A stretch of 61,205 bases of DNA from Terfezia claveryi. Taxonomy: Eukaryota > Ascomycota > Pezizomycetes > Pezizales > Pezizaceae. The translations under genes were made by a program, and so were the position numbers. Below are positions 23,442-36,189 of the stretch, in pieces (the first letter of the stretch is position 1; each line of letters starts with the position of its first letter). The notes beneath the pieces are model-generated. The model ran no database searches. It saw nothing but the letters and a program-made list of their open reading frames with translations, and had not been told where the DNA came from. The stretch lies in assembly GCA_015179025.1 (NCBI GenBank), contig WHUX01000280.1, forward strand, positions 1 to 61,205, written 5' to 3'.

Positions 23442-25329
23442 CGAAGGAATAAAACCATTGCGTAACGCACTGTAGACACAGAAAGGCATCATACTACCCC
23501 TCATGGTGCATGGGGATATTCTGCATAATATCTTACTTGGACTGCTAAAGCACCTAATGGAATGGATCGAGGGATTTTTACGCAAGCACAAGCGACTCGA
23601 GGCTTTTGATAAAATATGGGAGAATATTCTACCGTATTCTGAGTACCGTCAGCCACAGAAGCGATATCGGCAGATCACAATGTGGAGTGGTGCGGAAATG
23701 AGGGGTATCAACCGTGTCATTTTGGCGTGCTTTGTGGCTGCTCTGCGGCAAGTAAAAGACGTTCCGGGTCTTTCGACAGCTGGTCAAGCAGATGCCAAAA
23801 TAGCAATTCGATGTGTGCGAGCACTCACCAATTTCTGTCTTATGCCACAGTATCGCAGCTACACACCGCAAACGATAGAGTACATGAATCAGTATCTACG
23901 AGAATTCCATTAGTTCATGTACATCTTCGGCGAATTTCGAGCAAGTAAGGCAGATCGTGGGGAGGCAGTGAAGGCTGGTAAGGATCTAGCAGAGGCGCAG
24001 GCACAGCAAGCTACTATAGATCAGTATTTCAAGCTCACGGCAACTCAGAGGGCAAAAAAAAGTGCAGGAGATCGAGAAGAGAGGCAACAAGCTGTCCATG
24101 AGATCCTGCAGCAGGGTACGTTCAACTTTCCAAAGCTGCACCTTTTGTCGCATTATGGTTCACAGATAGTCGATTTCGGAACTCTCCCCCAGTACTCTAC
24201 TGAGATAACAAAAGCCCTTCACAAGCCCCTAAAAGATGCCTATTGGCGCTCCAACTGCGTCGACACAGCTGAGCAAATTTTGGATTCGATCTCAAGAGAC
24301 TATGCAATCCGTATGAGGGAATTAAACCTGGTTGCATGGAGTCGTGACATAAATCTGGCTGCTGACGTCTTAGAAATGTTAGTTGATTCAGTAGGGGGCC
24401 AAGATTTATCAGTAGGCAAAAGGCGGCTAAGTCGACCCTTTGAGCATCCGACCTTAGAAGGTAAACAGAGTGCAGATGATTCAAGCGGTATGACACTCTC
24501 ATCCCAGGGTAGTGCTTTAGGTGTATCTGGTCTGGCAGAGCGGTTCTGTGAATATTTAATAATGAATATGGACAGCTCAAGTAGTGCACCAGACCCTGAG
24601 AAGATAGGAAACTACAGGTCGTGTAATTATAATGCACTGGCAATTCCGGTTCCACAGTTCCAAGGGGATGGAGAATTGATTCATATGGTTAGGTGGACAG
24701 GGAAAAAGGGGTTCAGGGGGCGGGACAAGTCAAGAGCAGACTGGGTATGGGTTCGGCGGAAACAGCATGCACCATTGGGGTTGCTAATGGGTCAACTTGA
24801 TGGAAGGATGGTTGGGCGCTTGGAAGGGTTGTTCAGTGTCCGCGATGAGATGCAGAGAGTCCACGAGGTTGCGGTGGTGGTCCTTTTGCGACTCCGAGGA
24901 CCAGCAAAGCTAAGTGGGGATGAAGAAATGATCCGGGTGGAGCTCAGGGAGGAATGGAAACAGACGCATGTAATCCGAATTGCAGATATTGAGGGAATGG
25001 CTCACCTGATACCTTTGGAGACTGGGAAAACATGGCTAGTAAATAATAGAATAGATCTGAATACGTGGAATGAATTATATGCATGAAATGTTGAATGAGG
25101 TGAAAGGGTGTGCACTACAATCGTAAATACTAGTGACCAAGAGAAAATGTCGAGGGGATGGGAAACCCCAGGCACTCAAGAGACAGCAGCAGATGTGAGG
25201 GGGTACTGTGGGGAAGGAGCACCGGAAGAGGGAGATGGACGTAGAGGAACTAGTAGATAGAAGGTATGCGTGAACATGGGGGTTGTGGGAGGATGGGTAG
25301 TTAGTAGTAGGTAGTGGAGGAAGGAAATT

Positions 25330-25712
25330 ATGAGTATCTCCGGCAGCCACCAGGGAGACATCAGGAGCCCAAAAATGCAGGGTGAGCGGCAGAGTGCCAT
25401 GGGAGACAAGAGGTCGGGCAGTGACGGGGAGGGTTCCATGGGAGACAGAATATCGGATAGGTATATCAAGGGCGCCGTGGGAGGCAAGTAGTCTGAAGGT
25501 AGTATATAAGGCGCCCTAGAAGACGGGCAGAAGATTGGGGAGGCCAGTGGGAGGACAGGGGAGACAAGTGGTCTGAAAGGTATGTACAGGGCGCTTTGAG
25601 AGACAGGCAGAAGATTGGAGAGGCCAGTAGGAGGACATAGGAGACAGCTAAAGAGCATGGTCTCCAGGAGACACCATGTAGCGTCTGGATGCCACTAAAA
25701 TCGTTCCTGATG
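25330..25712. repeat. Right terminus and subterminal repeat array of element 1
   Basis: This region has repeated GGGAGAC or GGAGACA motifs (near 25350, 25404, 25440, 25557, 25640, 25668) and two long direct repeats around GGTCTGAAAGGTA...GACAGGCAGAAGATTGG (about 25490-25620). The end reads GCGTCTGGATGCCACTAAAATCGTTCCTGATG in two halves, closely matching the end of the MITE at 41470. The minus-strand ORFs here are artefacts. The 25087-25329 stretch has no supported gene. Confidence 0.7.
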
Positions 25713-26299
25713 CACTTATGCCTATGAGTTAGAGCTTCCCCCAAGTACAGGCAAAACTCACTCAGTTTTTCATATTAGTTTGTTGAAACCCTACCACCTT
25801 AACATGATTGCCGGCAGATGCTCACCAATACCCCCTCTAGTCGACCTCGAAGAATTGGAGTACTAGATGGAAAAGGTTAGGACAAGTGAGCTCAAGAAGG
25901 GATGGGTTATATATTTAGTCTCTTAGATGGGTTACAGTCCTGATGATGATACATGGGAACTATATGAGAACCTGAAAGATGAAGCACCCAATTTAATTTG
26001 AAAATTCCATCTGGATAATTATCGTAAGCCTCGGGACCCTGATGTTATCTTCTGAGGATTTTTCTTTTTTCCTATTATTAGGTATTAGGTTTTTTTGAAT
26101 TATATTTACGTTTTTGTTTTACCTATATTTCTTATGCCATATTGTCCCAGGGATGTAATGAGATGTATGCAGCTATGTTTTGGCTATCGTACATGAGGAC
26201 TGGTCCTCAAGCCCTATCCATTGTTGTTAGTAGCAATAATGATTCTGATTGCATAATAAATTAGGTTCTTGTGGACAAGAACCTTAAGGGGGGAGGCAC
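25713..26299 (+). pseudogene. Gypsy-3 pol remnant, part 2: chromodomain and 3' untranslated region
   Basis: Pol resumes at CACTTATGCCTATGAG after element 1. The integrase tail ([14 protein letters not shown] equivalent, [11 protein letters not shown]) and a decayed chromodomain follow, with stops near 25863, 25924 and 26000. The polypurine tract ends at 26299. Confidence 0.9.
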
Positions 26300-26602
26300 T
26301 ATCACGAGTTGATATCCAGCCCTACCAAAGGTACTTGAGCCTTTATAGAACGACCCTAGGATCTATATAGACTCTAGGTACACTCTTAGCAGTGTGGTAC
26401 AAACGTTTTTAATACTTGTCTATAATATTTAAGTATATAAAACGGGTATGAACCTTGAAGTAGTTTAAAATCATCCCAAATGGTTAAGACCCTTATGGAA
26501 CGTCCATAGACTTTTGAGGGAGATACAGTTTAAGTTTCATAAGTATCCGATTAAAGGTTCAATAGTTATACCCAGATCATTATACTTGCTATATGCATAC
26601 AT

Positions 26603-27664
26603 GTCCTGGTCCGTTCCGGGATTCCAGGCCATACCGGTATGCACTGGGCTGTTCCAGGATTGCCCGGGCCATACCGGTATGGCCCCCCATACCGGTATGG
26701 ACTGGGCCGTTGCGAGATTGCGAGATTACCCAAGCCATTCCAGGATGGCATAAATATTCATATCTTCTTATATTTCCTTACCCATTTGGCCTAACCAACA
26801 TAAATCATTTGATGCTATATTCCTAGATTCATGTCTACCTTAACCTCTACCCTCTACGCAGTCACCATCCCATTCCAAACTCCAACACAAATGGTCTCCC
26901 AGCATAGGCACGCTTGTTCTTATAGTTCACCTGCATTATATGCATTTTGAAAAAATCCATTTTATTCTCACAATTATCTTATAAGGCTATCTAACACGCT
27001 GCGCCCCAAAACCCCCATCTGTACCAGCCTTTAGATCCGCGTCCCTAGAATCCTAGATTCGCTGTCCCTATGAGCCTGCAATTTACTGTCCATATTAGCC
27101 TGAATATCCGCTAGAATTGAGCAAGCAAATCAGCCTAGAATCGAGCAAGCAAATCAGCCTAGAATCAAGCGAGCAAATCAGCCTAGAATCGAGCAAGCAA
27201 GTCAGCCTAGAATCGAGAGAGGAAATTAGCCTAGAATTGAGTGAGTAAATCAGCAGAGAATTGAGCAAGGATATTACAAAATTGAGCGAGGAAATCAGCC
27301 TACAATCGAGCAAGCAAATAAGTGAGAAAATGAGCGAGCAAACCAGTGTAGAATTGAGAGAGGAAATCAGCAGAGAATTGAGCAAGAAAATTTTCTACGA
27401 TAGGTTATTTTATGTTATCTCTGATGTTCTTTGACCAAATGTTCCTACAAAATTACTTTTATATCGGATATGTCCCTATTTTGTAATTTTAATGTAGCTG
27501 TGGCCGCTATGGCCGCTATGATTGTAGTAAATCCTTGTTGCTATCCATGACATTGAACAATTTAATCCCGTAACGGCCTGGTCCATTGCGATATCCAGCT
27601 ATACTGTAATGGCCTGGTCCATTGTGATATCCAGTCCATACCAGATCCCGGAACGGACTAGAAC
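26603..27664 (+). mobile_element. M1: 1.06-kb non-autonomous element with GTTCTGG-type inverted ends
   Basis: The left end is GTCCTGGTCCGTTCCGGG; the right end, reversed, is GTTCTAGTCCGTTCCGGG. It sits in LTR sequence between GCATACAT and ATACATATAC, consistent with a 6-bp ATACAT duplication. CCATACCGGTATGG palindromes lie near both ends. It has no transposase. Its right half is the reverse complement of the left part of M2 (52158-53183). Assignment to a superfamily is open; hAT and KDZ elements make 8-bp duplications and M2 fits 8 bp. Confidence 0.8.
27104..27390. repeat. Minisatellite inside M1
   Basis: About a dozen degenerate units of roughly 24 bp are based on AATCAGCCTAGAATCGAGCA. The Leu/Ser-rich minus-strand ORF over it is a by-product of the repeat. 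Confidence 0.85.
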
Positions 27665-28622
27665 ATACATATACTAGCTATTAGCTATTACCCTGAAGTC
27701 TTGGTGTTACTCTGAATAGCTAATTATTACCCTGAACTTAAGGAAAATAATTTGGTAAAAATAACTAAAAAAATGAAGGACCGAGAGCGCATTTTAGACC
27801 AAAGTGTGTCCGGTGACACTATAAGGGAGTGCGTCCAAGACAGAGGCCAAAGGTAGGGCCAAAATATAAAGTTCTCCGAATTTAATGTTTCAAGGTTCTA
27901 TCTAGGCCAACTCTTCGCCTTGATTCCATTTCTGCAATCCCTCTTATGATCGAAGTTAAACTCATGGATATATAAGACTTTTAATATGGTCATATAGGTC
28001 TACGAGGAGGTTTACTTATTATTAGTAATAACTCCATGAATAATTTGGGTATCGAGATAAACTAAGAGTCTATAATCTTCTATGCGTTTATACCTTTCCA
28101 TTGGTAATCTACTTGTGACTCACGGTTCTGTATTGATAGAGTTATGTGCAGTTGAAAATTATTTTCAATGGATACTAGACACTATTAAGTGAATATTGCC
28201 GGAAACATTATTAGATGCCTTTGGATATTGTCGAATGGTAATTCGATAGTATCGAGGATTAGTAACGTATCTGAAATTGAATTTAGTTGTCTTGAATAAG
28301 AATTCTTTAATGGGATAAGCGAGCTATAAAAGAAGTATATATAACATGCAGACATGGGAATATTCTCTACGTTCAGGTTAGTAACCTATGACAACGAGTG
28401 CAGATGGCAACTGCATTAACAAAGGTGTGGATGGCATAAAACTTAGGAAGAAATTCCAAGGTGACAGGTAGGCCTGCGTTTTATAAAATATTTTTATTAT
28501 AAGAATATCTACGAACACTATAGGATATAAATAGTGCAAGTAGTTCTGATTGAATTTATTCTACTACCAGCAAGTATTCGAAAGCAAGAGCACCCCTAGT
28601 ACACGAAGCCTATAAAGTTCTA

Positions 28623-30867
28623 GTATCACTAACTGCGTAACGATCGGCACCCATGTAACGATCGCTTTTCCCCCAAACCCCGCACGGATATCGCTGTCCG
28701 TACTAGGCAACCAATATTAACACCATGGCGCCAAAAACCTCCAAAAAGATTAAAGAGCTACAACTAGAGGTCAAGTTACATGATTCGCAACTAACACGAG
28801 CAGTAGACTATGCTCGCAAGCACCCCAAGGAGTCTAAGGCTAAAGTAGCCAAGGCTTTCAGAGTGAATCCTACAACACTGCGACGGATGTGCCAGGGGGT
28901 ACAAGCACCACGATCTAAGGCTCGGCAATCATAGCAACTTCTCTCTGGTAGTGAAGAGGAAGTGATCGTTGACTGGTGTGGAAGAATGAGCGACCTCTAC
29001 TTCCCTGTCACACTGCTAATGCTAGTATCAATAGCTATCCGAATGCTGCAAGCTCGCAGTCTTCACGAGAAAATTATTCCTGGTATCCATTGGGCTGAGC
29101 GTATCCTTTCCCGACATCCTAGTGTTAAGCTGAAGTATTGTCAATATCTGGAGAAGACTCGAGCTAAGGTTGCTGCAACATTAGAGGAGCAAGCTAAATA
29201 GTATCGTACACTACGGAGTCTCATGCGGCAGTACAAAATTAGTCCCAAATACCTATGGAACTGTAATGAAAAGGGCATTATCATAGGTCTGGCAGTGGGT
29301 CGACAGAAGGCAATAGTCCATGCTGGTGCCAATAGCTGCAGTAAGGTTGTATTAACTGATGGAAATCGAGAGTTTTGCTCCTCACTTGAGATAATCAGTG
29401 CTACAGGTCACGTGATACCACCGTTTATTGTATGGGTGAATAAGGTTCATTGTGATGGATGGTATACCACTGGTGATACAAGGCCTGCAACCTTTAGTCG
29501 GTCACCTAGTAGCTATATGGATGATGAGCTTGGCTTGGATTATATATCCAAGCATTTTGATCCCTATACTAAACCTCCGCAGCCCTCTATTTGGCGCATG
29601 CTCATTGTGGATGGTCATAGTAGCCATGTTGCTTACCCTGTTGTTGAATACGGTCTTGACCATGGTATTGTCATATATTGTCTTCCACCACATTCAACAC
29701 ACCTAATGCAGCCTTTAGATGTGGCATGTTTTGGGCCACTATTATGAGCGTACCGCACTACCCTCCAGGACTTCATATATGACAATCCTGGAAAGCCATT
29801 TGGAAAGCCGGAGTTCTGGAATTGCCTTTGCATTGCGCGTGATCGAGCGCTTACCAAATCCAATATTATTAGTGGATTTGAAGCTACTGGAATATGGCCA
29901 CTACGACCGGAGGAAGTGCTTGATAGAGTTGCTGTGAAGAATGCTATTGCTATCAGATTTTTGGACCCTCCCACCACTCAGGCTCTCTCAACCCTGGTTA
30001 AAGTGGCTAGCATGCAGTCAACCCTCTCAAAATTAACTATGACCCCCCACTCGAGAGCAACTGTCGAAGAAGGCCTCAATCATCTCGAGAAGCGAGTAAT
30101 TCAATACCAGGTTATCGATCCTGCCTCCCAAGGGTTCAAACAGCTTCGAAATGGCAAGAAGGTAAAGCCTCGATCAACAAAGCAAATCCAGGGCCCCCGA
30201 ACTTTCGATCGAGCCTATATTGAGAGTGAAAAGGCTCGGATTGCAACAGCTAGTGCTCTTGAGGCTGGTAAGGCTGCAAACCGAGAAGCACGGAGGTTGG
30301 CCAAAGAAGTGAAAGATAAGGAAGTAAAGGAAGTGCCTGTGCATTCAAAAAGTATAAGGGGGGGTGCTCTAGGTATTAGGGGGCGTGGCCGTGGAAAAAT
30401 AGCTCGATCGAGAGCCACAAAACGCTCAAAGTTTGATACCGAGGAGGCTGATTTGTGCAGGTTGGAGAATGCAATGTCATTTATGACGCTTTGTGGTAGG
30501 TATATCTCTATATCTACTAATCCACTTAAGCTGATACTAATGGATCTGATAGAAAGAACATATGGGGAACCTATGGCTGCTAGTAGAGGTCGTGGTAGGC
30601 CCTGTGGTCGGGGTGGTTGGGGTGGTCATGGTAGAGGGGGGGTTGTGGAAGGTATTGAGGGTTTGGTGGCTATAGCGGAATTAGGATAAATTTGGGTATA
30701 TTGAGAGTATGATATTTGTTTTTTTTGAGTTTTTTTAGCCTATATTCATTGTTTTCATTGCCGGGATATTGCAAGGGTTGGTGGATATATTAAGAGATTA
30801 CTGCATTGGGGGTAGGGGTTTATATCGATCGCCACGTGGTTGTCAATCGTTACGCAGTTAGTGATAC
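28623..30867 (+). mobile_element. Pogo/Fot1-type Tc1-mariner element inside the gypsy-3 LTR
   Basis: The 2245-bp element has inverted repeats starting GTATCACTAACTGCGTAACG at the left and the same sequence reversed at the right. It is flanked by TA at 28621-28622 and 30868-30869, the TA duplication of the Tc1/mariner superfamily. The empty site, GTTCTAAGTCTTG, is present in the other LTRs. Confidence 0.95.
28725..30689 (+). pseudogene. Pogo/Fot1-family DDE transposase, inactive
   Basis: An N-terminal psq-type helix-turn-helix (about residues 20-60, SKAKVAKAFRVNPTTLRRM) and a CENP-B-like region precede a DDE catalytic domain. The second and third acidic residues are visible in LIVDGHSSH (about 29607) and HLMQPLDVACFGPL (about 29700-29745). 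The first is replaced: WNCNEKG near 29261 where the family has N-x-DE-G, so Asp has become Asn (GAT to AAT). In-frame stops sit at 28932-28934, 29199-29201 and 29745-29747 (TGA where FGPLxRAY would need Arg). The C-terminus is rich in Gly/Arg repeats. The frame is otherwise continuous to 30689. The protein is dead three or four times over. Confidence 0.92.
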
Positions 30868-31074
30868 TAAGTCTTGAGTTAACTTTACGTTTATGCGACA
30901 TAGAATTAATTTTGTATTGTTAAATAAGATCCGTCATGAGGAACTACTGTTGGACTAAACTTTATTGCTATAGAACTGATATTCTGTCTTGCAGAATAGA
31001 TATAGTTGTGGCAGGAAATTACGGCTGTCCTAATAGTCGCAAGAGCGCTATCAGTCAATAGGGCCCTCGTGACA

Positions 31075-34000
31075 TAAGAGGGAGAAAAGATTGAGATTTG
31101 ATAGCGCCGACAGCTCAATTCTCAAGAGGTCTGGCACAGTGCAGGTACAGAACCTGCAGATGGAGGTCCCAGATGCAAGATCAGGATGAAACAAATCTCT
31201 TGACCTGGTAACGGAGGTTGCATGCTTCGAACCAGGTCTACCACTCATTTTGGGGATGGATTGGATTAAACCCGATTGTGATTAGCTATGAGTCACCACT
31301 CCTTACAGACTCAAGCTAAAAAGACCGTTAGAAATTGAGGAGGTTACTGATTTCACTGACTTTGACAAAGTACTTGAAGAGACTCAATATGTCGGATTAA
31401 TTGAAATAGGGGAATGGGATTATCAGAAGTTCGCTAATGGAGACGTTCGCAAGGTTATGAAAATAACAGCGACTGAAAATATCCATGAACTTGCTGATCG
31501 ATTGCCAACACAGTACAGGGATTTTGTAAAAATCTTTGGAAAGGAGTTGCAATCCGCCCTTCCCACGCACGGTCTACAAGACATGACTATTGAGTTAGAA
31601 GAAGGAAAGAGTCCCCCGTCAGGAAAACTATACCCCCTCTCCCCTGATGAACTGGAGCTTCTCAAAGAATACCTAGATGAGATGCTCCGAACCGGCAAGA
31701 TAAGACCGAGCAAAAGCAGTGCTGGCGCTCCTATATTCTTCGCCAAACAGCCAAATGGCAAGCTCAGAATAGTCGTAGACTATAGAGGGCTCAATGCCAT
31801 AACCAGAAAAGACAAGTATCCCCTACCACTTATGACTACCCTAATGGAACAAGTTGGTACTTCACAGGTTTTCTCCAAACTCGATCTCAAACTCGGGTTT
31901 AACCTACTCAGAATAGCGGCCGGAGACGAGTGGAAAACAGCATTCAAGACAAGATATGGCCTATATGAATACACAGTTATGCCTTTTGGGCTAACTAACG
32001 CGCTATCTGTTTTCCAGCGACATGTTAATAATATTCTATCGGAACGAATTGACCGAGGAATAGTTGTATACATTGATGATATCCTCATTTATACCCAAAC
32101 AGAGGAAGAACATGTCGAGCTCGTCCGTTGGGTGCTGCAGAAACTAACGGAGAATAACCTTTGTGTCAACATAGACAAGTGTATCTTCCATGTCCCAGAA
32201 GTCGAATTCGTGGGATTTAAAGTAGGTACAAAGGGGATACAAATGGGACAGAAGAAAGTCGAGGACATCCTCGCCTGGCAGGCTCCTCGGAACGTCAAAG
32301 AGGTGCAGAGGTTTATTGGTTTTGCTAATTTCTATCGCCAGTTTATTCAAGGCTTTAGTAGTTTGGCTTTGCCGATTCAGACACTGACGCACAATGGAGT
32401 TCCTTGGAACTGGACACAGCAGTGTCAACAAGCCTTCGATGAGTTAAAATATAGGTTCACCACCGCTCTGATACTATGCCATTATCACCCAGAACGACCA
32501 AAAATAATCGAGATAGACGAGTCTGATCTAGCGAAAGCAGGTATTCTATCCCAAAAGGAACCAGATGGTCATTGGCACCCAGTAGCATACTATTCGAAAC
32601 GCTTCATCCCAGCAGAGCTCAATTACGATGTTCATGATAAAGAAATGGTCGTAATTGTCAATTGTTTCCAAGAATGGCGACATTTTCTCATGGGTGCCCC
32701 GGAGGAGATAATTGTGTATACGGATCACAAGAACCTTGAGTACTTTAATTCCACTAAGATACTCAATCGAAAGCAGGCCAGATGGGCGGAAATACTAAGC
32801 CAATTTAATTTTAGAATCATCTACTACCCAGGTGATAAAAATGGCAAAGCAGATGTGCTTTTTCGTTAGGTTGAACCTGACCTCGAAGGAGGGGGAGAGA
32901 AGCAGGACCACACGATTCGGATGTTCAAGCCTGGTCAATTCCAACTGGGAACAAGTGAGGAGAGTCTAGTAACGCGCCGTATAATGGCAGTGAAGGCCTC
33001 ACAAACAGAAGAATTAAGTTGGTCGAAGGAGATCCAAGAGGCTGGCCTCAAGGACGACAAGTGGTTAGGGATTCGGAACGCATTGAAGTTTGGCAAGGAG
33101 TATCCTGGACTCGATCATTATGGTTTAGAAGATGACATGGTAATCTATGAACATCCCTTATATATACCTGACAACAATTCCCTTAAGTTGAAAGTGGCTT
33201 TCCAAAGTCATGATGCGAAAGTTGCAGGTCATTTCGGACGTGACAAAACCCTCGAGCTAATGAAATGAAATTACTACTAGCCTAACATGGAAGACTGGGT
33301 ACGAAACTACGTTCGCACATGCGATGCTTGCCAAAGAAACAAGACTGCAAGACACAAGAAATATGGCAAGCTCATACCTCTTCCAATCCCCTATAGGCCA
33401 TGGGAACACATTTCGATGGATTTCATCACTGATTTACCGCCAGTCAAAGGGTATAATCAGATCTGGGTTATTGTTGATAGGTTTACTAAGATGTCACATT
33501 TCATTCCCTTAAAAACCGGAAGGCAAAAGAGTTGGCTGGGATATTTGTCAAGGAGGTTTGGAGGCTGCATGGATTACCAAAGAGGGTTGTTTTGGATCGG
33601 GATTCAGTGTTTACAAGTTCGTTTTGGATGGAGGTAATGCGGTTGTTAGGAGTTGAATTAGATAAGTCCTCAGCATATCACTCCCAGACTGATGGTCAAA
33701 CCGAACGAGTCAACCAGACCCTTGAGCATTATCTACGGACGTATTGCTGTTGGGATCAGGATGACTGGGTCGAGTTATTACCATTTGCCGAGTTCTATTA
33801 TAATAACACTGTCCACTCTAGTACTAAACTTACACCATTCTTCGCCGCATATGCTCAACACCCAGAAAATAATTTCCAGAACCCAACCGAAGCCTCAACT
33901 GAATCGAACAACCCTGAGGCAGTCAAGACAGTCGAAACCTTGGACGTAATGAGGGAGGCTATGAGGGAGAACATGAAGGAAGCACAGGACCGGATGTCCA

Positions 34001-34494
34001 AATATTACAATATGAAGGTAGCAGAGAAGGAACTGACATTCAAAGTGGGAGATTGGGTCATGGTCAACGCAAAGAACATCAAAACAAGGCGTCCGACCAA
34101 GAAGCTTGACTACAAGTTATGAGGGAAGATTAGAATCAAACAGCTTATAGGCACCTATGCCTATGAGTTAGAGCTTCCCCCAAGTACAGGCAAAACTCAC
34201 CCAGTTTTTCATATTAGTTTGTTGGAACCCTACCACCTTAATACGATTGCCGGCAGACGCTCACCAACACCCCCTCCAGTCGACCTCGAAGAATCGGAAT
34301 ACCAGGTGGAAAAGGTTAGGACGAGTGAGCTCAGGAAGGGATGGGTTATGTATTTAGTCTCTTGGAAGGGTTACGGTCCTGATGATGCTACATGGGAACC
34401 ATATGAGAACCTGAAGGATGGAGCAGCCGATTTAATTCGAAAATTCCATCTGGATAATCCTCGTAAGCCTGGGACCCTGATGTTATCTTGTGCG
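31075..34494 (+). pseudogene. Gypsy-4 pol: best-preserved copy in the window
   Basis: It starts inside the protease after the catalytic DTG and retains LILGMDWIK near 31246. A 470-codon open frame (31457-32869) covers reverse transcriptase (LDLKLGFN near 31880, VMPFGLTN near 31978, YIDD at 32069-32080) and RNase H (IDESDLAKAG near 32512, [10 protein letters not shown] near 32719). Integrase follows (HHCC zinc region about 33210-33345, MDFITDLPP near 33416, LDRDSVF near 33592, [10 protein letters not shown] near 33688) and a chromodomain (about 34300-34480). Breaks are CAG to TAG at 32867-32869, CGA to TGA at 33266-33268, CGA to TGA at 34120-34122 and a frameshift near 33511. Few substitutions separate it from a working protein, so it is fairly young. 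Confidence 0.95.
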
Positions 34495-34736
34495 GATTTT
34501 TCTTTTTTTCCTATTATTAGGCATTAGATTTTTTGAATTATCTTTACGTTTTTGTTTTACCTGTATTTCTTATGCCATATTGTCCCAGGGGTGCAAAGAG
34601 ACGTACGCAGCTATGTTTTGGCTGTCGTACATGAGGACTGGTCCTCAAGCCCCATCCATTGTTGTTAGTAGCAATAATGATTCTGATTGCATGATCAATT
34701 AGGTTCTTCGGACAAGAACCTTAAGGGGGGAGGCAC

Positions 34737-36189
34737 TGTCACGGGGTGACATCCAGCCCTACCAAAGGTACTGGGCCCTTATAGAATGACCCTAGAACCA
34801 TATGAGCTCTAGGTACACTCTTAGTAGTGTGGTGCAAACTTTCTAATACTTATCTATAAGAGTTAAGTATATGAAACGGGTATGAACCTCGGATTGGTTA
34901 TAATCATCCTGGATGGTTAAGACCCTTATGGAACGTCCATAGACCCTTGAGGGAGCTACGGTTCAAGTTTCATAAGTATCCGATTAATGGTTCAATAGTT
35001 ATACTCAGATTAATATGCTGACTATATGCATATATATATGCTAGCTATATTAGCTGTTACTCTGAAGTCTTGGCGTTACCCTGAATATTGAATTATTAAC
35101 CTGAACTGCAGGAAAATAATTCGGTAAAAATAATAAAAAAATGAAGCCTGAGGGTGCACTTTAGACCAAAGTGCGTCCGGTGACACTATAAGGGAGTGCG
35201 CCCAGGACAGAGGCCAAAGGTAGGGCCAAAACATAAAGTTCTCCGAATTTAATGTTTCAAGGTTCTATCTAGGCCTACTCTTCGTCCTGATTCCATTTCT
35301 GCAACCTTTTTATGATCGGAGTAAAACTCGTGGAGATATAAGACTTTTAACATGGTCAAATAAGTCCACGAGGAGGTTTACTTATTATTGGTAATAACTC
35401 CGTGAATAATTTGGGTATCAGATAAACTAAATTCTATAATCTTCTATGCGTTGATACCTTTCCAATGGTAATCTACTTGTGACCCACGGTTCTCTATTCA
35501 TAGAGTTATGCGCAGTTGAAAATTATTTTCAATGGACAATAGACACTATTAAGTGAATATTACCGGAAACATAATTAGATGCCTTCGGATATTGTCGGAT
35601 GGTAATTCGATAGTATCGGGGATTGGTAACGTATTTGAAATCGAATTTAGTTGTCTCGGATAAGAATTCTTTAATGGGATAAGCGAGCTATAAGCGAAGT
35701 ACATATAACATGCAGACATAAGAATCTTCTCTATGTTCGGGTTAGTAACCTGTGACAACGAGTGCAGATAGCAACTGCATTAACAAAGGTGTGGGTGGCA
35801 TAACACTTAGGAAGAAATTCCAAGGTGATAGGTAGGCCCGCATTTATAAAATATTTTTATCATAAGAATATCTACGAACACTGCGGGATATAAATAGTGC
35901 AAGTAGTTCCGGTTGAATTCATTCTACCACAAGCGAGTATTCGAAAGCAAGAGCACCTTGAGTATACGAAGCCTACAAAGTTCTAAGTCTTGAGTTAACT
36001 TTACGTTTAAGTGACATAAGATTTATTTTGTGTTGCAAATAAGATCCGTCGTGAGGAACTACTGTTGGACTAAACTTTACTGCTATAGGATTGATATTCT
36101 GTGTTGTGGAATAGATATCGTTGCGGCAGGAAATTACGGCCGTCCTAATAGTCGCAAGAGCGCTATCAGTCAATAGGGCCCCCGTGACA
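34737..36189 (+). repeat. 3' LTR of gypsy-4
   Basis: It runs from TGTCACGGGG, after the purine tract, to CCCCCGTGACA and is uninterrupted. It is followed directly by gypsy-5 gag (TATATGGTCCGAGTCAG), where the intact family reads CATATGGTCCGAG, consistent with insertion of gypsy-4 into gypsy-5. Confidence 0.94.

Larger units (their letters stand above)
22022..25086 (+). pseudogene. Plavaka-type transposase of element 1, with two premature stops
   Basis: This would cut and move the element. Family hallmarks are VILTSDQTFLTNFSGDKKLW followed by PLFMSIGNI (about 22820-22900), the LIGLLPIGPKR block, CWLANHMENVTIHG with CPIC (about 23210-23280), and HGDILHNILLGLLKHLMEW (23510-23570), then a long helical region and FNFPKLHLLSHY (24122-24160). 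Two introns fit: 23090-23148 (59 nt, branch TACTAAC) and 23382-23441 (60 nt); the element-2 copy lacks both. Stops interrupt the frame at 23473-23475 (W expected) and 23911-23913 (Q or K likely). The frame is otherwise open to the stop at 25084-25086. The N-terminal exon is unresolved: the frame opens after a TGA near 21998. Confidence 0.85.
14259..25712. mobile_element. Element 1: 11.45-kb multi-gene Plavaka-type DNA transposon
   Basis: The left end is CATCAGGAAAGAAAGTA and the right end is ATCGTTCCTGATG, giving a short inverted repeat CATCAGGAA. The flanking gypsy sequence duplicates CA only (2 bp), and removing the element rejoins GGCA to CTTATGCC as in the uninterrupted copy near 11190. 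Inside, from left to right, are a subterminal repeat array, gene A (-), gene B (-), a truncated second gene B (-), a Plavaka-type transposase (+) and another subterminal array. A solo gypsy LTR (17436-18901) arrived later, so the element itself is about 10 kb. The transposase has two stops, so this copy is not autonomous now. Confidence 0.9.
26300..31074 (+). repeat. 3' LTR of gypsy-3, interrupted twice
   Basis: LTR sequence covers 26300-26602, 27665-28622 and 30868-31074. It starts TATCACGAGTTGATATCC (a mutated TGTCACGGGGTGACATCC) and ends CCTCGTGACA. It is interrupted by the GTTCTGG-type element M1 and by the pogo element. The sequence after it, TAAGA then gypsy-4 protease, fits a 5-bp target repeat whose partner is outside the window. 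Confidence 0.9.

Noticed and set aside
14259..25712. TET/JBP dioxygenase gene, as reported next to KDZ transposases in other fungi
   Set aside because: No HxD...H iron-binding arrangement or related block could be found in genes A, B or X.
27095..27385. Leu/Ser/Ile-rich 96-aa ORF
   Set aside because: It is a translation of the 24-bp minisatellite in M1.
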